From assembly GCA_937926105.1 (NCBI GenBank), contig CALANS010000088.1, positions 34,528-98,527 on the forward strand: 64,000 nt of DNA. The letters are read 5' to 3'. Numbering within the stretch: the first letter of the stretch is position 1; every line of letters begins with the position of its first letter. The stretch comes from an uncultured Actinomycetes bacterium. GTDB taxonomy: Bacteria > Actinomycetota > Actinomycetes > Mycobacteriales > Nakamurellaceae. Of this stretch, positions 26,330 through 35,684 are shown in pieces. A program made the position numbers and the translations under genes. Under the pieces are notes generated by a model. That model searched no databases. It was given only the letters and a program-made list of their open reading frames with translations, and had not been told where the DNA came from.

Positions 26330-27120
26330 CCGGGGCAGCACTCGCCCCGCTGCGCGCCCGGTACGCCTCCTGGCTGGGGCTGGACACCGAACAGGTGCTT
26401 GCAGACCGCGACGAGGACCCGGCCCAGATTCGCGCCCTGCAGCTGGTGCTGCGCCTGGAACGGGACACGCCGCCGTCCTGGCATGCCGCGCTCGCGCTGG
26501 CCGCGCGCGGCTGCGCGCAGCTCTGCCTGGATCCGCGGGCCGAGCCCGGCGGCGAGTGGTTCGAGGCGGTGCGCGACTACTGCACCGGGCATATCCGCAA
26601 GGTCACGCGTCGGGCCCGCGCCGGCCACTGGAACGCGGTCCAGGACCTGCCCGGCATCACCCTGGCCGAGGGCCACACCGAAATCCGGGTGCTGCTGCCC
26701 GGGCTGGCCACCGACCTGGACAAGCGCGTGTCCCGGCTGCAGGTCGGCGGCACGGACTTGCCGCGGGACGCCGAGCCGGCGCCGCGCCCGCAGGACCGGC
26801 CGCTGCTCTCGCCGCTGCGGGTGTGGATCAATCCGGCGGTGACGATGACCCTGGGAAAGACCATGGCCCAGGCCGGGCACGCCGGGATGATCGCCGCTGC
26901 GCTGCTGGCCGAGACCGACCCCGTTGCACTGCGCCGCTGGGTCGCCGGCGGGCTGCCCACCGGGGCTCGCCTGCTCGACGGAGCGACGTTTGCCAAGCTG
27001 CAGGCCGTGGCGGCCGACCCGGCGACTGCCTGGCAGGAGCACGGCCTGCTGGCGGTGCGGGACGCCGGGTTCACCGAGATCGACCCGGGCACCGTCACCG
27101 TCATCGCCCAGCGCCCCTGA
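26326..27120 (+). CDS. PTH2-family peptidyl-tRNA hydrolase domain protein
   Basis: 264 residues, starting in a GTGA overlap with serB. The first ~160 residues are Ala/Leu/Arg-rich and specific to actinobacterial homologues. The C-terminal ~110 residues match the PTH2 fold: INPAVTMTLGKTMAQAGHA (Lys and His of the active-site helix) and near the end VRDAGFTEIDPGTVTVIA, equivalent to the DAG(R/F)T-I-PGS-TV signature. PTH2 enzymes free tRNA from stalled peptidyl-tRNA. The usual first strand of the domain is shortened, so activity should be treated with some caution. A palindromic element follows. Confidence 0.8.
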   Translation: MTGAALAPLRARYASWLGLDTEQVLADRDEDPAQIRALQLVLRLERDTPPSWHAALALAARGCAQLCLDPRAEPGGEWFEAVRDYCTGHIRKVTRRARAGHWNAVQDLPGITLAEGHTEIRVLLPGLATDLDKRVSRLQVGGTDLPRDAEPAPRPQDRPLLSPLRVWINPAVTMTLGKTMAQAGHAGMIAAALLAETDPVALRRWVAGGLPTGARLLDGATFAKLQAVAADPATAWQEHGLLAVRDAGFTEIDPGTVTVIAQRP

Positions 27121-27128
27121 CACCACCG

Positions 27129-27174
27129 CTTGTGAGTCTGACATGGCGCTATAGCGCCACGTCAGACTCACAAG
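27129..27174. repeat. 46-base near-perfect palindrome between convergent genes
   Basis: The arms CTTGTGAGTCTGAC and GTCAGACTCACAAG enclose TGGCGCTATAGCGCCA, itself palindromic; a single A/C pair breaks the stem. It fills the 61-base gap between the PTH2 gene and pncA, which point at each other. It could stop transcription from both sides, although no T run is present. It also resembles a REP-like dispersed element. Confidence 0.7.
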
Positions 27175-27181
27175 CGCGGTT

Positions 27182-27772
27182 TCAGTCCAGCACTGTGACC
27201 CCGGCCTCCCGCAGCTCGTCCACCGCGCGGGCCCCATCACCGTCCTTGAGGTTCACGAACCGGGTCAGCGCCAGCGGCACCGTCACCGTGTAGCCGAGCT
27301 TGACCCCGTCCAGCGCGGTCGCCCTGACGCACCAGTCACCGGCCAGTCCGACCACCGTCACGTCCATCACCCCCGCCTCGTCCAGCAGGGTGGACAGCTG
27401 GGTTCCCTTGCGCTCGCCGGAGGCCAGATCCACCTCGGAGAACCCGGAGTAGCCGTCCTCGCTGCCGGTGCCCTTGTGCACCACCGGGCCCACCACCGGC
27501 AGGCCGGGCACCAGGGCCGCACCGGGGGAGTCGGCCACGCAGTGCACCGGCCAGATCCCGCCGTCGGCGGCGAAGTGCGGGGTGTGCTCGGGGTGCCAGT
27601 CCTGGGTGTAGACCACGGTCGCGCCGGCGGACTGGGCGCCGGCGATCTCGGCGGCGATGCCGGTGACGATGTCCTCGCCGCCGCGCACGTACAGCGAGCC
27701 GGCCGGGTCGGCGAAGTCGTGCTGCATGTCGACCACGACCAGCGCGCTGGACGGGGCGTATCCGATGATCAT
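27182..27772 (-). CDS. pncA: Nicotinamidase / isochorismatase-fold hydrolase
   Basis: 196 residues from the ATG at 27772, preceded by GGAGGA. The catalytic triad is seen as Asp15 in VVVDMQHDF, Lys in VVHKGTGSE and Cys in LAGDWCVRAT. The metal site has Asp-Trp-His-Pro-x-His (QDWHPEHTPHF). It turns nicotinamide into nicotinate for NAD salvage. It lies 37 bases after pncB on the same strand, and the two steps are consecutive in the pathway, which supports the call. Confidence 0.94.
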   Translation of the reverse strand: MIIGYAPSSALVVVDMQHDFADPAGSLYVRGGEDIVTGIAAEIAGAQSAGATVVYTQDWHPEHTPHFAADGGIWPVHCVADSPGAALVPGLPVVGPVVHKGTGSEDGYSGFSEVDLASGERKGTQLSTLLDEAGVMDVTVVGLAGDWCVRATALDGVKLGYTVTVPLALTRFVNLKDGDGARAVDELREAGVTVLD

Positions 27773-27809
27773 GACGATTCCTCCGAACTCGGGTGGGGGT
27801 GGGTGCCGC

Positions 27810-29156
27810 TCAAGCCCCGGAGTCGTGTGTCCCATCGGGCGGCCTGGCGCTCGCTGGACCACACGACCTCCTGGGCGCGATCATGGTGGTGGGGATGGCG
27901 GGATCCCCATGGGACAGGCTCAGCCCCTCCCAGGGCAACGTCACCAGCGCCGACCGGAGATGCTGGCGGGACTGGTCAAGCGACGGCAGACCGTCCACCG
28001 CCCGGCCGCCGCGGACCAGCGGCACCGGAACGATCCGATCATCCGGCCCCGCGTCCGGCTGCCCATCTGCGACACGAAACACCACCTCCTCGGTGGCGGT
28101 ACCGGTGGACCGGTGCCGGCGTAGCACCGACTTTCGCCCTCCGTTGGTCTGCTTGTGCTCGCTGCGTTTGGCCACCGGCCGGCCGTCCACCTCGACCAGT
28201 TTGTACACCATGCCGGCGGTGGGCGCGCCGGATCCCGTCACCACCGAGGTTCCCACCCCGTAGACGTCCACCGGGTCGCCGCGCAGCGCCGCGATCGCGT
28301 ACTCGTCCAGATCGCCCGACAGCACGATCTTGGTGCCGGTGGCGCCCAGTGAGTCCAGCTGCTCGCGGGCCTTGCGGGCCAGCACTCCCAGGTCGCCGGA
28401 GTCGATGCGCACCGCCCCGAGTCCCGGCCCAGCCACCTCGATGGCGGTGGTGATGCCGGCGGTGATGTCGTAGGTGTCCACCAGCAGCGTGGTGCCGATC
28501 CCGAGCGCGGCCACCTGCGCGGCAAACGCGTCGGCCTCCTGCTCGTGCAGCAGCGTGAAGGCATGCGCCGCGGTGCCGGTAGTGGGCACCCCGTACCGGC
28601 GGCCGGCCTCAAGGTTGGAGGTGGCGGAGAAGCCGGCCAGGTAGGCGGCGCGCGCCGAGGCGACTGCGGCCTGCTCGTGTGTTCGCCGGGAGCCCATCTC
28701 GACCAGGGTCCGTCCGGCTGCGGCCGAGGCCATTCGGGCGGCGGCGGAGGCGACCGCGCAGTCGTGGTTCAGGATCGAGAGCACCAGCGTCTCCAACACC
28801 ACGGCGGAGGCGAAAGTGCCGGTCACGGTCAGCACGGGAGAGCCGGGAAAGTACAGTTCGCCCTCCGGGTAGCCGTCGATGTCGCCGTCGAATCGGAAGC
28901 CGGCCAGGTGCTCCAAGGTGCGAGCGTCCAGGATCGGCTCGAGCTGCGCCAGCGCCGCCTCGTCGAACCGGAAGTGGGCGACGGCGTCGATCAGCCGAGC
29001 GGTGCCGGCCACCACCCCGTACCGGCGACCGTTCGGGAGCCGGCGGGCGAACGCTTCGAAGGTGCACCGCGTCCCGGCGGTGCCGTCGGCCAGCGCGGCC
29101 CGCAGCATGGTCAGCTCGTAGCGGTCGGTCAGCAGCCCGGTTGGGGTAGCGGTCAC
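27810..29156 (-). CDS. pncB: Nicotinate phosphoribosyltransferase
   Basis: 448 residues from the GTG at 29156, the same size as mycobacterial PncB1. The start LLTDRYELTMLRAAL is characteristic. Further family motifs are GSRRTHEQAA, the SNLEAGRRYGVPTTGTAAHA segment with the phosphorylated-type His, VRIDSGDLG (PRPP site) and VYGVGTSVVTGSGAP. It joins nicotinate to PRPP to give nicotinate mononucleotide in the Preiss-Handler pathway. It is divergent from clpS with 77 bases between them, and is followed by pncA. Confidence 0.96.
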   Translation of the reverse strand: MTATPTGLLTDRYELTMLRAALADGTAGTRCTFEAFARRLPNGRRYGVVAGTARLIDAVAHFRFDEAALAQLEPILDARTLEHLAGFRFDGDIDGYPEGELYFPGSPVLTVTGTFASAVVLETLVLSILNHDCAVASAAARMASAAAGRTLVEMGSRRTHEQAAVASARAAYLAGFSATSNLEAGRRYGVPTTGTAAHAFTLLHEQEADAFAAQVAALGIGTTLLVDTYDITAGITTAIEVAGPGLGAVRIDSGDLGVLARKAREQLDSLGATGTKIVLSGDLDEYAIAALRGDPVDVYGVGTSVVTGSGAPTAGMVYKLVEVDGRPVAKRSEHKQTNGGRKSVLRRHRSTGTATEEVVFRVADGQPDAGPDDRIVPVPLVRGGRAVDGLPSLDQSRQHLRSALVTLPWEGLSLSHGDPAIPTTMIAPRRSCGPASARPPDGTHDSGA

Positions 29157-29233
29157 GGATCCGAGCCTATCCAGCTGCGCGATCCGCGTCCGGGCTCGCC
29201 GTCCGCGTCCGGGCCACGTGACACACTGGGGTC

Positions 29234-29545
29234 GTGCGCAGCTCCACCCTGGCCACCAAGGTCGCCCCTCGGCCGTCCACCGACGTCGATGTGGATGCCG
29301 ACTCGGCGGCCGAGGTTCCGTGGGTCGCAATCGTCTGGAACGACCCGGTGAACCTGATGTCCTACGTCACCTACATCTTCCAGACGCTGCTCGGGCACCC
29401 CCGCCCGACCGCCGAGAAGCTGATGCTGGACGTGCACCACAAGGGTCGCGCCACCGTCTCGCACGGCACGCGCGACGCCATGGAGTCCGTGGTGGCGAAG
29501 CTGCAGTCGGCGGGGCTGTGGGCCACCATGGCCGCAGACCGCTGA
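29234..29545 (+). CDS. clpS: ATP-dependent Clp protease adaptor
   Basis: 103 residues from GTG 29234. After a ~28-residue acidic extension comes the ClpS core: [17 protein letters not shown] (N-end-rule pocket with Asn-Asp), then [13 protein letters not shown] and the ending helix with Ala-Gly-Leu-Trp-Ala. It delivers N-degron proteins to ClpC/ClpP. The following gene, DUF2017, accompanies clpS in most actinobacteria. Confidence 0.95.
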   Translation: MRSSTLATKVAPRPSTDVDVDADSAAEVPWVAIVWNDPVNLMSYVTYIFQTLLGHPRPTAEKLMLDVHHKGRATVSHGTRDAMESVVAKLQSAGLWATMAADR

Positions 29546-29560
29546 GCGCGGGGTCGCAGC

Positions 29561-30112
29561 GTGCGGTTGTTCCGGGCCCGCCTCGGGCGTTACGTGGCAA
29601 CGTTCGAAGCGGTCGAGGCGAGGTTGCTGTCGGACCTGGTGGACCAGGTGCGCACCCTGCTGGCCGATCGGCGCTCGTCGGTCGCACCGGATCCGCTGGC
29701 GGATCTGACCGGGATGGCCGTGGGCCCGTCCACGGCACCGAGCGATCCTGCGGTGGCGCGGCTGTTGCCGGACTTCTCCCGGGACGATGCGGAGCTCTCG
29801 GCCGGACTGCGCCTGATCCGCGAGCCCGAGGTGATCGCCGCCAAGGACGCCGCCGCCGTGGCGCTGTTGGACTCGCTGCCCCGGGGCGGCGGCACCGTCC
29901 GGCTGGAAGAACGCACGGCGCGGTCCTGGCTGGCGGCGCTGAACGACGTCCGGCTGGCGTTCGGGGTGCGGCTGGGCATCACCGACGACGACACCGAGCC
30001 CGGCGCGGCCACCGCCGAACCGGACAGCCCGGGCTATGCCATGTACGTCACCTACCGGTGGCTGTCGGCCATGCAGGAATCGCTGGTGCAGGCCATGATG
30101 GGGGCGGACTGA
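29561..30112 (+). CDS. DUF2017 family protein
   Basis: 183 residues from a GTG 15 bases after clpS. Largely helical: [20 protein letters not shown] at the N-terminus, an acidic middle with [20 protein letters not shown], and near the C-terminus [11 protein letters not shown] and [15 protein letters not shown]. This matches the DUF2017 family, which sits after clpS and before other conserved genes in actinobacteria. Its function is unknown. Coupling to ClpS suggests a part in proteolysis. Confidence 0.85.
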   Translation: MRLFRARLGRYVATFEAVEARLLSDLVDQVRTLLADRRSSVAPDPLADLTGMAVGPSTAPSDPAVARLLPDFSRDDAELSAGLRLIREPEVIAAKDAAAVALLDSLPRGGGTVRLEERTARSWLAALNDVRLAFGVRLGITDDDTEPGAATAEPDSPGYAMYVTYRWLSAMQESLVQAMMGAD

Positions 30113-30216
30113 CCGGCGGACCCGGCCCGAGCAAACCCCGCCGGGGGCAGGAACCAGGGGGAAGGTGGGGTTTACCCCCACCCCGTCACCGCCGTTAAGC
30201 ACCTATCGTGGAGATC

Positions 30217-30909
30217 ATGACGTTCCCCATCCCCACCGCAGGGCCGACCGGGTCCGGCCGCGCAGCGGCGACGAAGAGGCCGTCGGTACTGGTTCCGGCG
30301 CGGATCAGGCCGGCCGCGATCACCATCGGCGCGTTCGGCGTCGTGTTGGTGATCGTGCAGATCGTCAATTCGCTCACCAGCTACCAGTTGGTGAGCACGT
30401 TGGGCATCCAACCACGCACCCTGGGCGGGCTGTGGGGCGTACTGGCCGCGCCGCTACTGCACAACGGCTGGGGGCACCTGGCCGCCAACATCGTTCCGCT
30501 GCTGATCTTCGGATTCCTGATCCTGGTCAGCCGGTGGCAGCAGTTCGTGGCGGTGACGGTGCTGGTGTGGCTGGTCTCCGGCATCGGAGTGTGGATCACC
30601 GGGCCGTCGGGCCACGTCATCGTCGGCGCGTCGACGCTGGTGTTCGGTTGGTTGGCCTTTCTGGTGCTGCGCGGATTCTTCTCCCGGCATGGGGCCCAGA
30701 TCGTGCTCGGCGTCCTGCTGCTGGCGATGTGGGGCGGGATCTTCTGGGGGCTGCTGCCCGGCAAGGAAGGCATCTCCTGGCAGGGGCACCTGTTCGGCGC
30801 GCTGGGTGGGGCGCTCGCCGCGTTCCTCGTCGCCAAGGCGGACGGGCCACGCCGCAAGGCGGTGACGGCGGGGGCGGGCGCCGGGCCCGCGCTGCCGAGC
30901 GCGGGCTGA
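30217..30909 (+). CDS. Rhomboid family intramembrane serine protease
   Basis: About 230 residues from the ATG at 30217, after GGAG; a GTG at 30208 is also possible. Six membrane segments are seen. Rhomboid features are His-Leu-Ala-Ala-Asn in helix 2 ([15 protein letters not shown]), the Ser in [12 protein letters not shown] (Gly-Ala-Ser rather than Gly-x-Ser-Gly) and the His in [14 protein letters not shown] of the last helix. It cleaves membrane proteins within the bilayer. It lies in the usual actinobacterial order before rph and rdgB. Confidence 0.9.
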   Translation: MTFPIPTAGPTGSGRAAATKRPSVLVPARIRPAAITIGAFGVVLVIVQIVNSLTSYQLVSTLGIQPRTLGGLWGVLAAPLLHNGWGHLAANIVPLLIFGFLILVSRWQQFVAVTVLVWLVSGIGVWITGPSGHVIVGASTLVFGWLAFLVLRGFFSRHGAQIVLGVLLLAMWGGIFWGLLPGKEGISWQGHLFGALGGALAAFLVAKADGPRRKAVTAGAGAGPALPSAG

Positions 30910-31000
30910 GCCGATCGGGAGCCGCGCAGGCTGGGCCGGTCCGGAGCCGCGCAGGCTGGGCCGGTCCGGAGCCGCGCACAGGCTGGGCCGGTCCGAGCGG
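30910..31000 (+). repeat. 25-bp tandem repeat, about 3.6 copies
   Basis: Copies start at 30910, 30935, 30960 (27 bases, with an inserted CA) and a partial at 30987. The shared core is GGAGCCGCGCAGGCTGG. It occupies nearly the whole gap between the rhomboid gene and rph. The repeat is G/C-rich and could form slipped hairpins in the leader of rph. Confidence 0.8.
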
Positions 31001-31034
31001 CATGGCGGCCACCGGGGCCGGTAGCGTGCACCCC

Positions 31035-31790
31035 ATGACGCGAGCAGACGGCAGAGCCGACGACGAACTGCGACCGGTGACGTTCACCCGGGGCTTCCAG
31101 TTGCACCCGGCGGGCTCGGTGTTGGTCGAATTCGGCGGCACCAAGGTGCTGTGTGCAGCCTCGGCGGTGACGGGCGTTCCCCGCTGGCGCAAGGGTTCCG
31201 GGCTGGGCTGGCTGACCGCCGAATACGCCATGCTGCCCTCGTCCACCCACGAGCGCAGCGACCGGGAGTCGGTGCGTGGCCGGGTGGGCGGGCGCACTCA
31301 CGAGATTTCCCGGCTGATCGGCCGGTCGCTGCGGGCCTGTATCGATCTGGCGGCGTTGGGGGAGAACACCATCGCCATCGATTGCGACGTGCTGCAGGCA
31401 GATGGCGGCACCCGCACCGCCGCGATCACCGGCGCCTACATCGCGCTGTCCGACGCCGTCACCTGGCTGCGGGCCGCCGGGGCGCTGGCCGATCCGCAGC
31501 CGCTGTCCTGCCAGATCGCCGCGGTGTCCGTCGGCGTGGTCGGCGGCCGGGTCCGGCTCGACCTGCCCTATGAGGAGGACTCCCGCGCCGAGGTCGATAT
31601 GAACGTGGTTGCCACCGATACCGGCACCCTTGTGGAGGTGCAGGGCACCGCCGAGGGTGCGACGTTCCCGCGCTCCACCCTGGACGCGATGCTGGACTCG
31701 GCGCTGACCGGTATCGGCACCTTGACCGAGCTGCAGCGCCAGGTGCTCGAGGCGCCGTACCCGAAGGCGCTGCCCGGAGCCGGGGCGTGA
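31035..31790 (+). CDS. rph: Ribonuclease PH
   Basis: 251 residues from ATG 31035; a very long upstream in-frame extension runs through the tandem repeat and is not coding. Family motifs are [37 protein letters not shown], the Arg pair in [35 protein letters not shown] and EVDMNVV. It trims the 3' ends of tRNAs by phosphorolysis. The stop overlaps the rdgB start by 4 bases. Confidence 0.97.
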   Translation: MTRADGRADDELRPVTFTRGFQLHPAGSVLVEFGGTKVLCAASAVTGVPRWRKGSGLGWLTAEYAMLPSSTHERSDRESVRGRVGGRTHEISRLIGRSLRACIDLAALGENTIAIDCDVLQADGGTRTAAITGAYIALSDAVTWLRAAGALADPQPLSCQIAAVSVGVVGGRVRLDLPYEEDSRAEVDMNVVATDTGTLVEVQGTAEGATFPRSTLDAMLDSALTGIGTLTELQRQVLEAPYPKALPGAGA

Positions 31791-32416
31791 CCGATCTCGG
31801 GACCCGGTTGCTGCTGGCCAGCCGCAACGCCGGCAAGCTCGCCGAACTGCGGCGCATGCTGCCGAGCTCGGTCACAGTCCTGGGTCTGGACGATTTCCCG
31901 GACTACGCAGAGGATCCCGAGACCGGCGCCACGTTCGAGGAGAACGCCCAGGCGAAGGCCGCCCAGGCGGCGCGCCGAACGGGTGTGATCGCGCTGGCCG
32001 ACGATTCCGGGCTCGCCGTGGACGCGCTGAACGGCATGCCCGGGGTGCTGTCGGCGCGCTGGGCTGGACGGCACGGCGACGACGCCGCCAACAATGCCCT
32101 GCTACTGGCCCAGCTGGCCGACGTGCCCGACGAGCGCCGCTCGGCGGCGTTCGTCAGTGCCGTCGCATTGGCGACCCCGGACGGAGATAGCCGGCTGGTG
32201 CGCGGCGACTGGCCCGGTCGGCTACTCCGAGAAGCGCGCGGCTCCAACGGGTTCGGTTACGACCCGCTGTTCGTCCCGGCCGAGTGCGACGCGGACGGGT
32301 CGGGCTTGACCAGCGCGCAGTTGCCGCCGGAGCGCAAGAACGAGCTGTCCCACCGGGCCCGTGCGATGGCCGCAATGCTGCCGGCGCTGCGACGGGTACT
32401 GGGCCTGAGCGACTGA
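31787..32416 (+). CDS. rdgB: XTP/dITP diphosphatase (RdgB/HAM1)
   Basis: 209 residues from a GTG overlapping the rph stop. It opens with the substrate-binding signature [18 protein letters not shown]. Further motifs are [13 protein letters not shown], the catalytic [22 protein letters not shown] and [12 protein letters not shown]. It removes non-canonical purine nucleotides. Coupling to rph is standard in actinobacteria. Confidence 0.97.
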   Translation: MTDLGTRLLLASRNAGKLAELRRMLPSSVTVLGLDDFPDYAEDPETGATFEENAQAKAAQAARRTGVIALADDSGLAVDALNGMPGVLSARWAGRHGDDAANNALLLAQLADVPDERRSAAFVSAVALATPDGDSRLVRGDWPGRLLREARGSNGFGYDPLFVPAECDADGSGLTSAQLPPERKNELSHRARAMAAMLPALRRVLGLSD

Positions 32417-32490
32417 TCGGACTCCTCGGGCCTGAGCGGGCGCCGGGCTGGCCGTCACCCGCCCCCGTGGGCACGCAGGGGATCCGTCCG

Positions 32491-33675
32491 TCAGGTCTGG
32501 ATAGACTCCAGTTGCTGGCGGATCGTCCGACGCACGCCGGCACGTAGGAACACGGCGGCGAGCCCGGCGGCGAGTAGCAGCAGGCCGACCAGCAACCCCG
32601 TGCCGCTCATGCAGAATGCCGCGAGCTCGCCGTTCTTGAACGCCCACGAGCTGGCCTTGTTGATCAGCACGCCGCCGCTGTCCGGGCCGGTGGTGACCAT
32701 CGCCCACACGCTCGCCGCGGCGACCAGGAACCCGGGCAGGATCGCCGTCCAGGACGCCCACGCGGACACCAGTGCCGCCACCGCGATCAGCAGCGCGCCG
32801 AGGATGGTCAACACCACCGACAGCAGATCCACGGTGGATGCGCCGGCGACGTCCCCAACGGTGCCGGAGCTCAGTGCGCCGGTGTCGACGGTGCGCATCT
32901 TGCCGGCGAACAGCGCCATCAGGGTCAGGCCGCCGAGTGTCAGGATCAGCCCGACGACGCTGCCCAAGATGTTCAGGGCTACCCGGGATTCCGCCTTGGG
33001 CAGCCGCACCGGCGGCAGCACCACGTTGGTGGTGGGCGGGGGTGGGATCAGCTGCGGGCCGGATGCCAGGGGCCCCGGGCCATATCCCGGCTGTTGGTAG
33101 GAGAAGCCCGCCTGCTGCCCCGGGAACGGTTGCGGCCCGGTCGGGCCGGGGTAGCCGACGGTGGGCGCGCCGATGTAGGACGTGGCCTGGGGATCGGCAT
33201 AGCCCGGCGCGATCGTCGAGGTCGGTTCGGCCTGGGCAGCCGACGGAGGGCCGGCGTAGTGGGCGGATTGCGGGCCGGTGACGGGGTCCGGTGCGACGGT
33301 GCTTGGCGTGGGGTCGAAGGCCGATCGACTCGCTCCCGCGGCGCCCGGTTCCGCAGTGGGATCCGGTGCTGCGGCGGGTTCCGGCGCTGCGGCGTGTCCC
33401 GATCCTGCTGGTATGTCCGGATGGGATGGTGAACTCGGTTCGGCTGGGGCGTCCGATCCCGTTGGTGCGTCTGGTTCGGCTGGCCCGACTCCCGCGGCGG
33501 CGCGGGTCCCGGCGTCGGAGCCTTGGCCGTCACTGGCATCGGACACCTGCTGAGTCGCCGCTGCGTCCGGTTCGGCTGACCGGAAGGCGCGAGGCACGAT
33601 CCGGGTCGCTTCCGGGTCGTCCTGGACGGGCCAGGACCCGGCATCGGTTGGGGCGGGACGGTCCTGCTCGGACAT
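32491..33675 (-). CDS. Membrane protein with long Pro/Ala/Gly-rich N-terminal region
   Basis: 394 residues. The first ~210 residues are low-complexity, rich in Pro, Ala, Gly, Ser and Gln, with Tyr-Pro-Gly and Gln-Gln-Pro-Gly repeats; this part should be disordered and cytoplasmic. The C-terminal part has four membrane helices (about residues 230-255, 285-310, 315-335, 360-385). It is typical of actinobacterial proteins of unknown role found beside rdgB. It is convergent with rdgB. Confidence 0.75.
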   Translation of the reverse strand: MSEQDRPAPTDAGSWPVQDDPEATRIVPRAFRSAEPDAAATQQVSDASDGQGSDAGTRAAAGVGPAEPDAPTGSDAPAEPSSPSHPDIPAGSGHAAAPEPAAAPDPTAEPGAAGASRSAFDPTPSTVAPDPVTGPQSAHYAGPPSAAQAEPTSTIAPGYADPQATSYIGAPTVGYPGPTGPQPFPGQQAGFSYQQPGYGPGPLASGPQLIPPPPTTNVVLPPVRLPKAESRVALNILGSVVGLILTLGGLTLMALFAGKMRTVDTGALSSGTVGDVAGASTVDLLSVVLTILGALLIAVAALVSAWASWTAILPGFLVAAASVWAMVTTGPDSGGVLINKASSWAFKNGELAAFCMSGTGLLVGLLLLAAGLAAVFLRAGVRRTIRQQLESIQT

Positions 33676-34134
33676 CGGGCTGCCCTTTCGTCGAGGGAAT
33701 GGCGCGCGTGTGCAGGGTACGACGTGTCGGCGCGTTGCGGCGGGGAATGCGCCGAACTCGGCCTGTCGCCGGCCCGGACGTGCGACGCCGCCAATGCGAG
33801 CGGCACGCTGGCTTCGTGGACGCGCGCACGCCGGGGAGTCGGGCGCGGATCCGGCAGCCGGGCGTGCTCCGCGCCATGGTTCGCAGGATGTGATCGGGCG
33901 CGAGCGGGCTGAGCTCGTGCCCGCTCAGATGCGGGTCTTGGATCCGGGGACGGTCACGGACGGCGGGCGATGAGGCTGGCTCGAGGTGGCCGCGACGTCG
34001 CGAGCATCGAGCGTCGTGCACCGCCTGACCGGCGACGCCGCACGCACGTGACATTGGGCCGGCCCAGGTGTGGAGTGCCCATTGCCGTTGCTGTCACAAG
34101 GATCTCGCCGGGCCTCCTGACATCCTGCCGCCGA
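33676..34134. other. 459-base intergenic region
   Basis: No frame here has convincing coding character, although short overlapping ones exist. It lies upstream of the membrane protein and downstream of the cation transporter (both minus strand), so it should hold the promoter of the first and the terminator of the second. No clear hairpin or RNA motif is seen. Confidence 0.5.
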
Positions 34135-35229
34135 TCAGGAGGCGGAACCTGCCGTCTCCCGGGGTGGGTCGGCGCAGCAGGGAATGATGGCGAACTCGTC
34201 CAGGTTGCGCAGCGCACTCCTGGCTTGCGTCGCCGCGCGTGCTGCGATGCTCCCGGCCAGGCGAAGGTCGCCGGTGTCGACGTCGATCCTGGCGGAGCCT
34301 TGTAGGCGGTGGCCGACCCACCGCAGGCGCATATCCCGGATCGCCACGACACCGCTCGTGTGCTCGATGGCATGACCGGCAGCGTCCAGCAACGCCGGAT
34401 CGATGGCGTCCATCAGCCGCGCACCAACGGATTTCACCGTGCCCCACAACAGAAAAAGGATCATGATGGAGATCGCCAGGCCGATGATCGGATCGGCCAG
34501 CGGCAGGCCGACCAGCACGCCGACGGCGCCGAGGACGACAGCCAGGGACGTGAAGCCGTCCATGCGGGCGTGGATGCCGTCGGCTACCAGCGCGGCGGAA
34601 CCGATCCGCTGCCCGGTCCGAATGCGATAGATCGCCACCACCTCGTTGCCGGCGAACCCAACGAGCCCTGCCGCGAACAGCACCCACGGGTCGGAGACGA
34701 TGGCGGGGTGGACGAACCGGTTGATCGCCTCCCACCCGGCGATGGCGGCGGACAGCGCGATGACGAGCACGATGAACATTCCGGCTAGGTCCTCGGCGCG
34801 TCCGTACCCATAGGTGAAGCGGCGGTTGGCGATTCGCCGACCCAGAACGAACGCGATCCCCAGCGGCACTGCGGTCAGCGCGTCGGCGACGTTGTGGATG
34901 GTGTCCGCCAGCAGCGCCACCGAGCCGGTGACGACGACCAGGACCGCCTGCGCGGCAGCGGTGGCCAGTAGCAGCGCCAAGCTGATCTTCAACGCACGAA
35001 CGCCGGCGGTGGACGCTTCCATGGCGTCGTCGATCGTGGCGGTCGGGTCATGGGAGTGCGGGACGAACACGTGGTGCAGCAGACCCCGTACGCCGCCGTG
35101 CGGATGCGAGTGCCCGTTCCCGTGTTCGGGCAGGTGGTCGTGGTGGTGTGGACCACCCTTTTCGTGGTCGTGGTCGTGGTCGTGGTCGGCATCGGTAACG
35201 GTGCGGCCGTGCGACCGCCGGCCGCTCAC
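34135..35229 (-). CDS. Cation diffusion facilitator (CDF) metal efflux transporter
   Basis: 364 residues from a GTG at 35229 that overlaps the ArsR stop (GTGA). The N-terminal ~60 residues are very His/Asp-rich, including an Asp-His repeat run, and should bind Zn, Co or Ni. Six membrane helices follow. Helices II and V carry the metal-site pattern His-Asp-x-x-x-Asp in modified form: LLADTIHNVADALTA and VADGIHARMDGFTS. The C-terminal cytoplasmic domain has Met-Asp-Ala-Ile-Asp-Pro and His residues. It exports divalent metal from the cytoplasm and is evidently controlled by the ArsR protein encoded just upstream. Confidence 0.93.
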   Translation of the reverse strand: MSGRRSHGRTVTDADHDHDHDHEKGGPHHHDHLPEHGNGHSHPHGGVRGLLHHVFVPHSHDPTATIDDAMEASTAGVRALKISLALLLATAAAQAVLVVVTGSVALLADTIHNVADALTAVPLGIAFVLGRRIANRRFTYGYGRAEDLAGMFIVLVIALSAAIAGWEAINRFVHPAIVSDPWVLFAAGLVGFAGNEVVAIYRIRTGQRIGSAALVADGIHARMDGFTSLAVVLGAVGVLVGLPLADPIIGLAISIMILFLLWGTVKSVGARLMDAIDPALLDAAGHAIEHTSGVVAIRDMRLRWVGHRLQGSARIDVDTGDLRLAGSIAARAATQARSALRNLDEFAIIPCCADPPRETAGSAS

Positions 35230-35600
35230 TGCCGGTGCCCGGGCGGGGCGAGATGGTGCCGGGGGAGTGCGCCGTTGGCCACCGCATGCTCGGCCTGTTT
35301 GATCGCGTCCGAGACGAGATCCGAGGCGTGCTCGTCGACCAGCCGGTAGAACACGTGGGTGCCGTCCTGTCGTGTCGTCACCATCCGGGCTAGCCGCATT
35401 TTGGCCAGGTGTTGTGACACCGCTGCCGGCGACTTGCCGATTGCGTCGGCCAGGTGGTTTACCGACATCTCGCCCGCGCTGCGCAGAGCGAGGATCAGCC
35501 GCACCCTGCTGGCGTCGGCGAGCATGGAGAACACCTCGACAGCCAGTTCTACATACTCGGAGTCCGGACCGTAAGCATCCTGGCCAGTATCTGCATTCAT
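35226..35600 (-). CDS. ArsR/SmtB family metal-sensing repressor
   Basis: 124 residues. Winged HTH: LADASRVRLILALRSAG, then VNHLADAIGKSPAAVSQHLAKM as recognition helices and the wing TTRQDGTHVFYRLVDEHA. In the last helix the alpha5 metal site of CzrA/NmtR-like sensors is seen as Asp-x-His, with a second His at the +14 place, but Gln instead of His at +11. It should repress this operon and release it when metal (Zn, Co or Ni) binds. A perfect inverted repeat spans its own start codon. Confidence 0.93.
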   Translation of the reverse strand: MNADTGQDAYGPDSEYVELAVEVFSMLADASRVRLILALRSAGEMSVNHLADAIGKSPAAVSQHLAKMRLARMVTTRQDGTHVFYRLVDEHASDLVSDAIKQAEHAVANGALPRHHLAPPGHRQ

Positions 35601-35612
35601 ACGCAGATACTG
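35585..35612. promoter_or_regulatory. ArsR operator: perfect 10-8-10 inverted repeat
   Basis: CAGTATCTGC at 35585-35594 and GCAGATACTG at 35603-35612, with 8 bases between, straddle the ATG of the ArsR gene (35598-35600). The shape agrees with operators of SmtB/CzrA-type sensors. Binding would block both transcription and access to the start. A -10-like TATGAC lies just upstream on the minus strand, so the message may be almost leaderless. Confidence 0.7.
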
Positions 35613-35684
35613 TCATACGATGGGCAGGGCCGGGGCGGAGCACCATGCTGGCCCGGTGGATGTCCTGGCGCTCCGGGCTATGCG

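Noticed and set aside
35150..35192. Short GTGGTC tandem repeat
   Set aside because: It encodes the Asp-His run of the CDF transporter and is explained by the protein's metal-binding tail.
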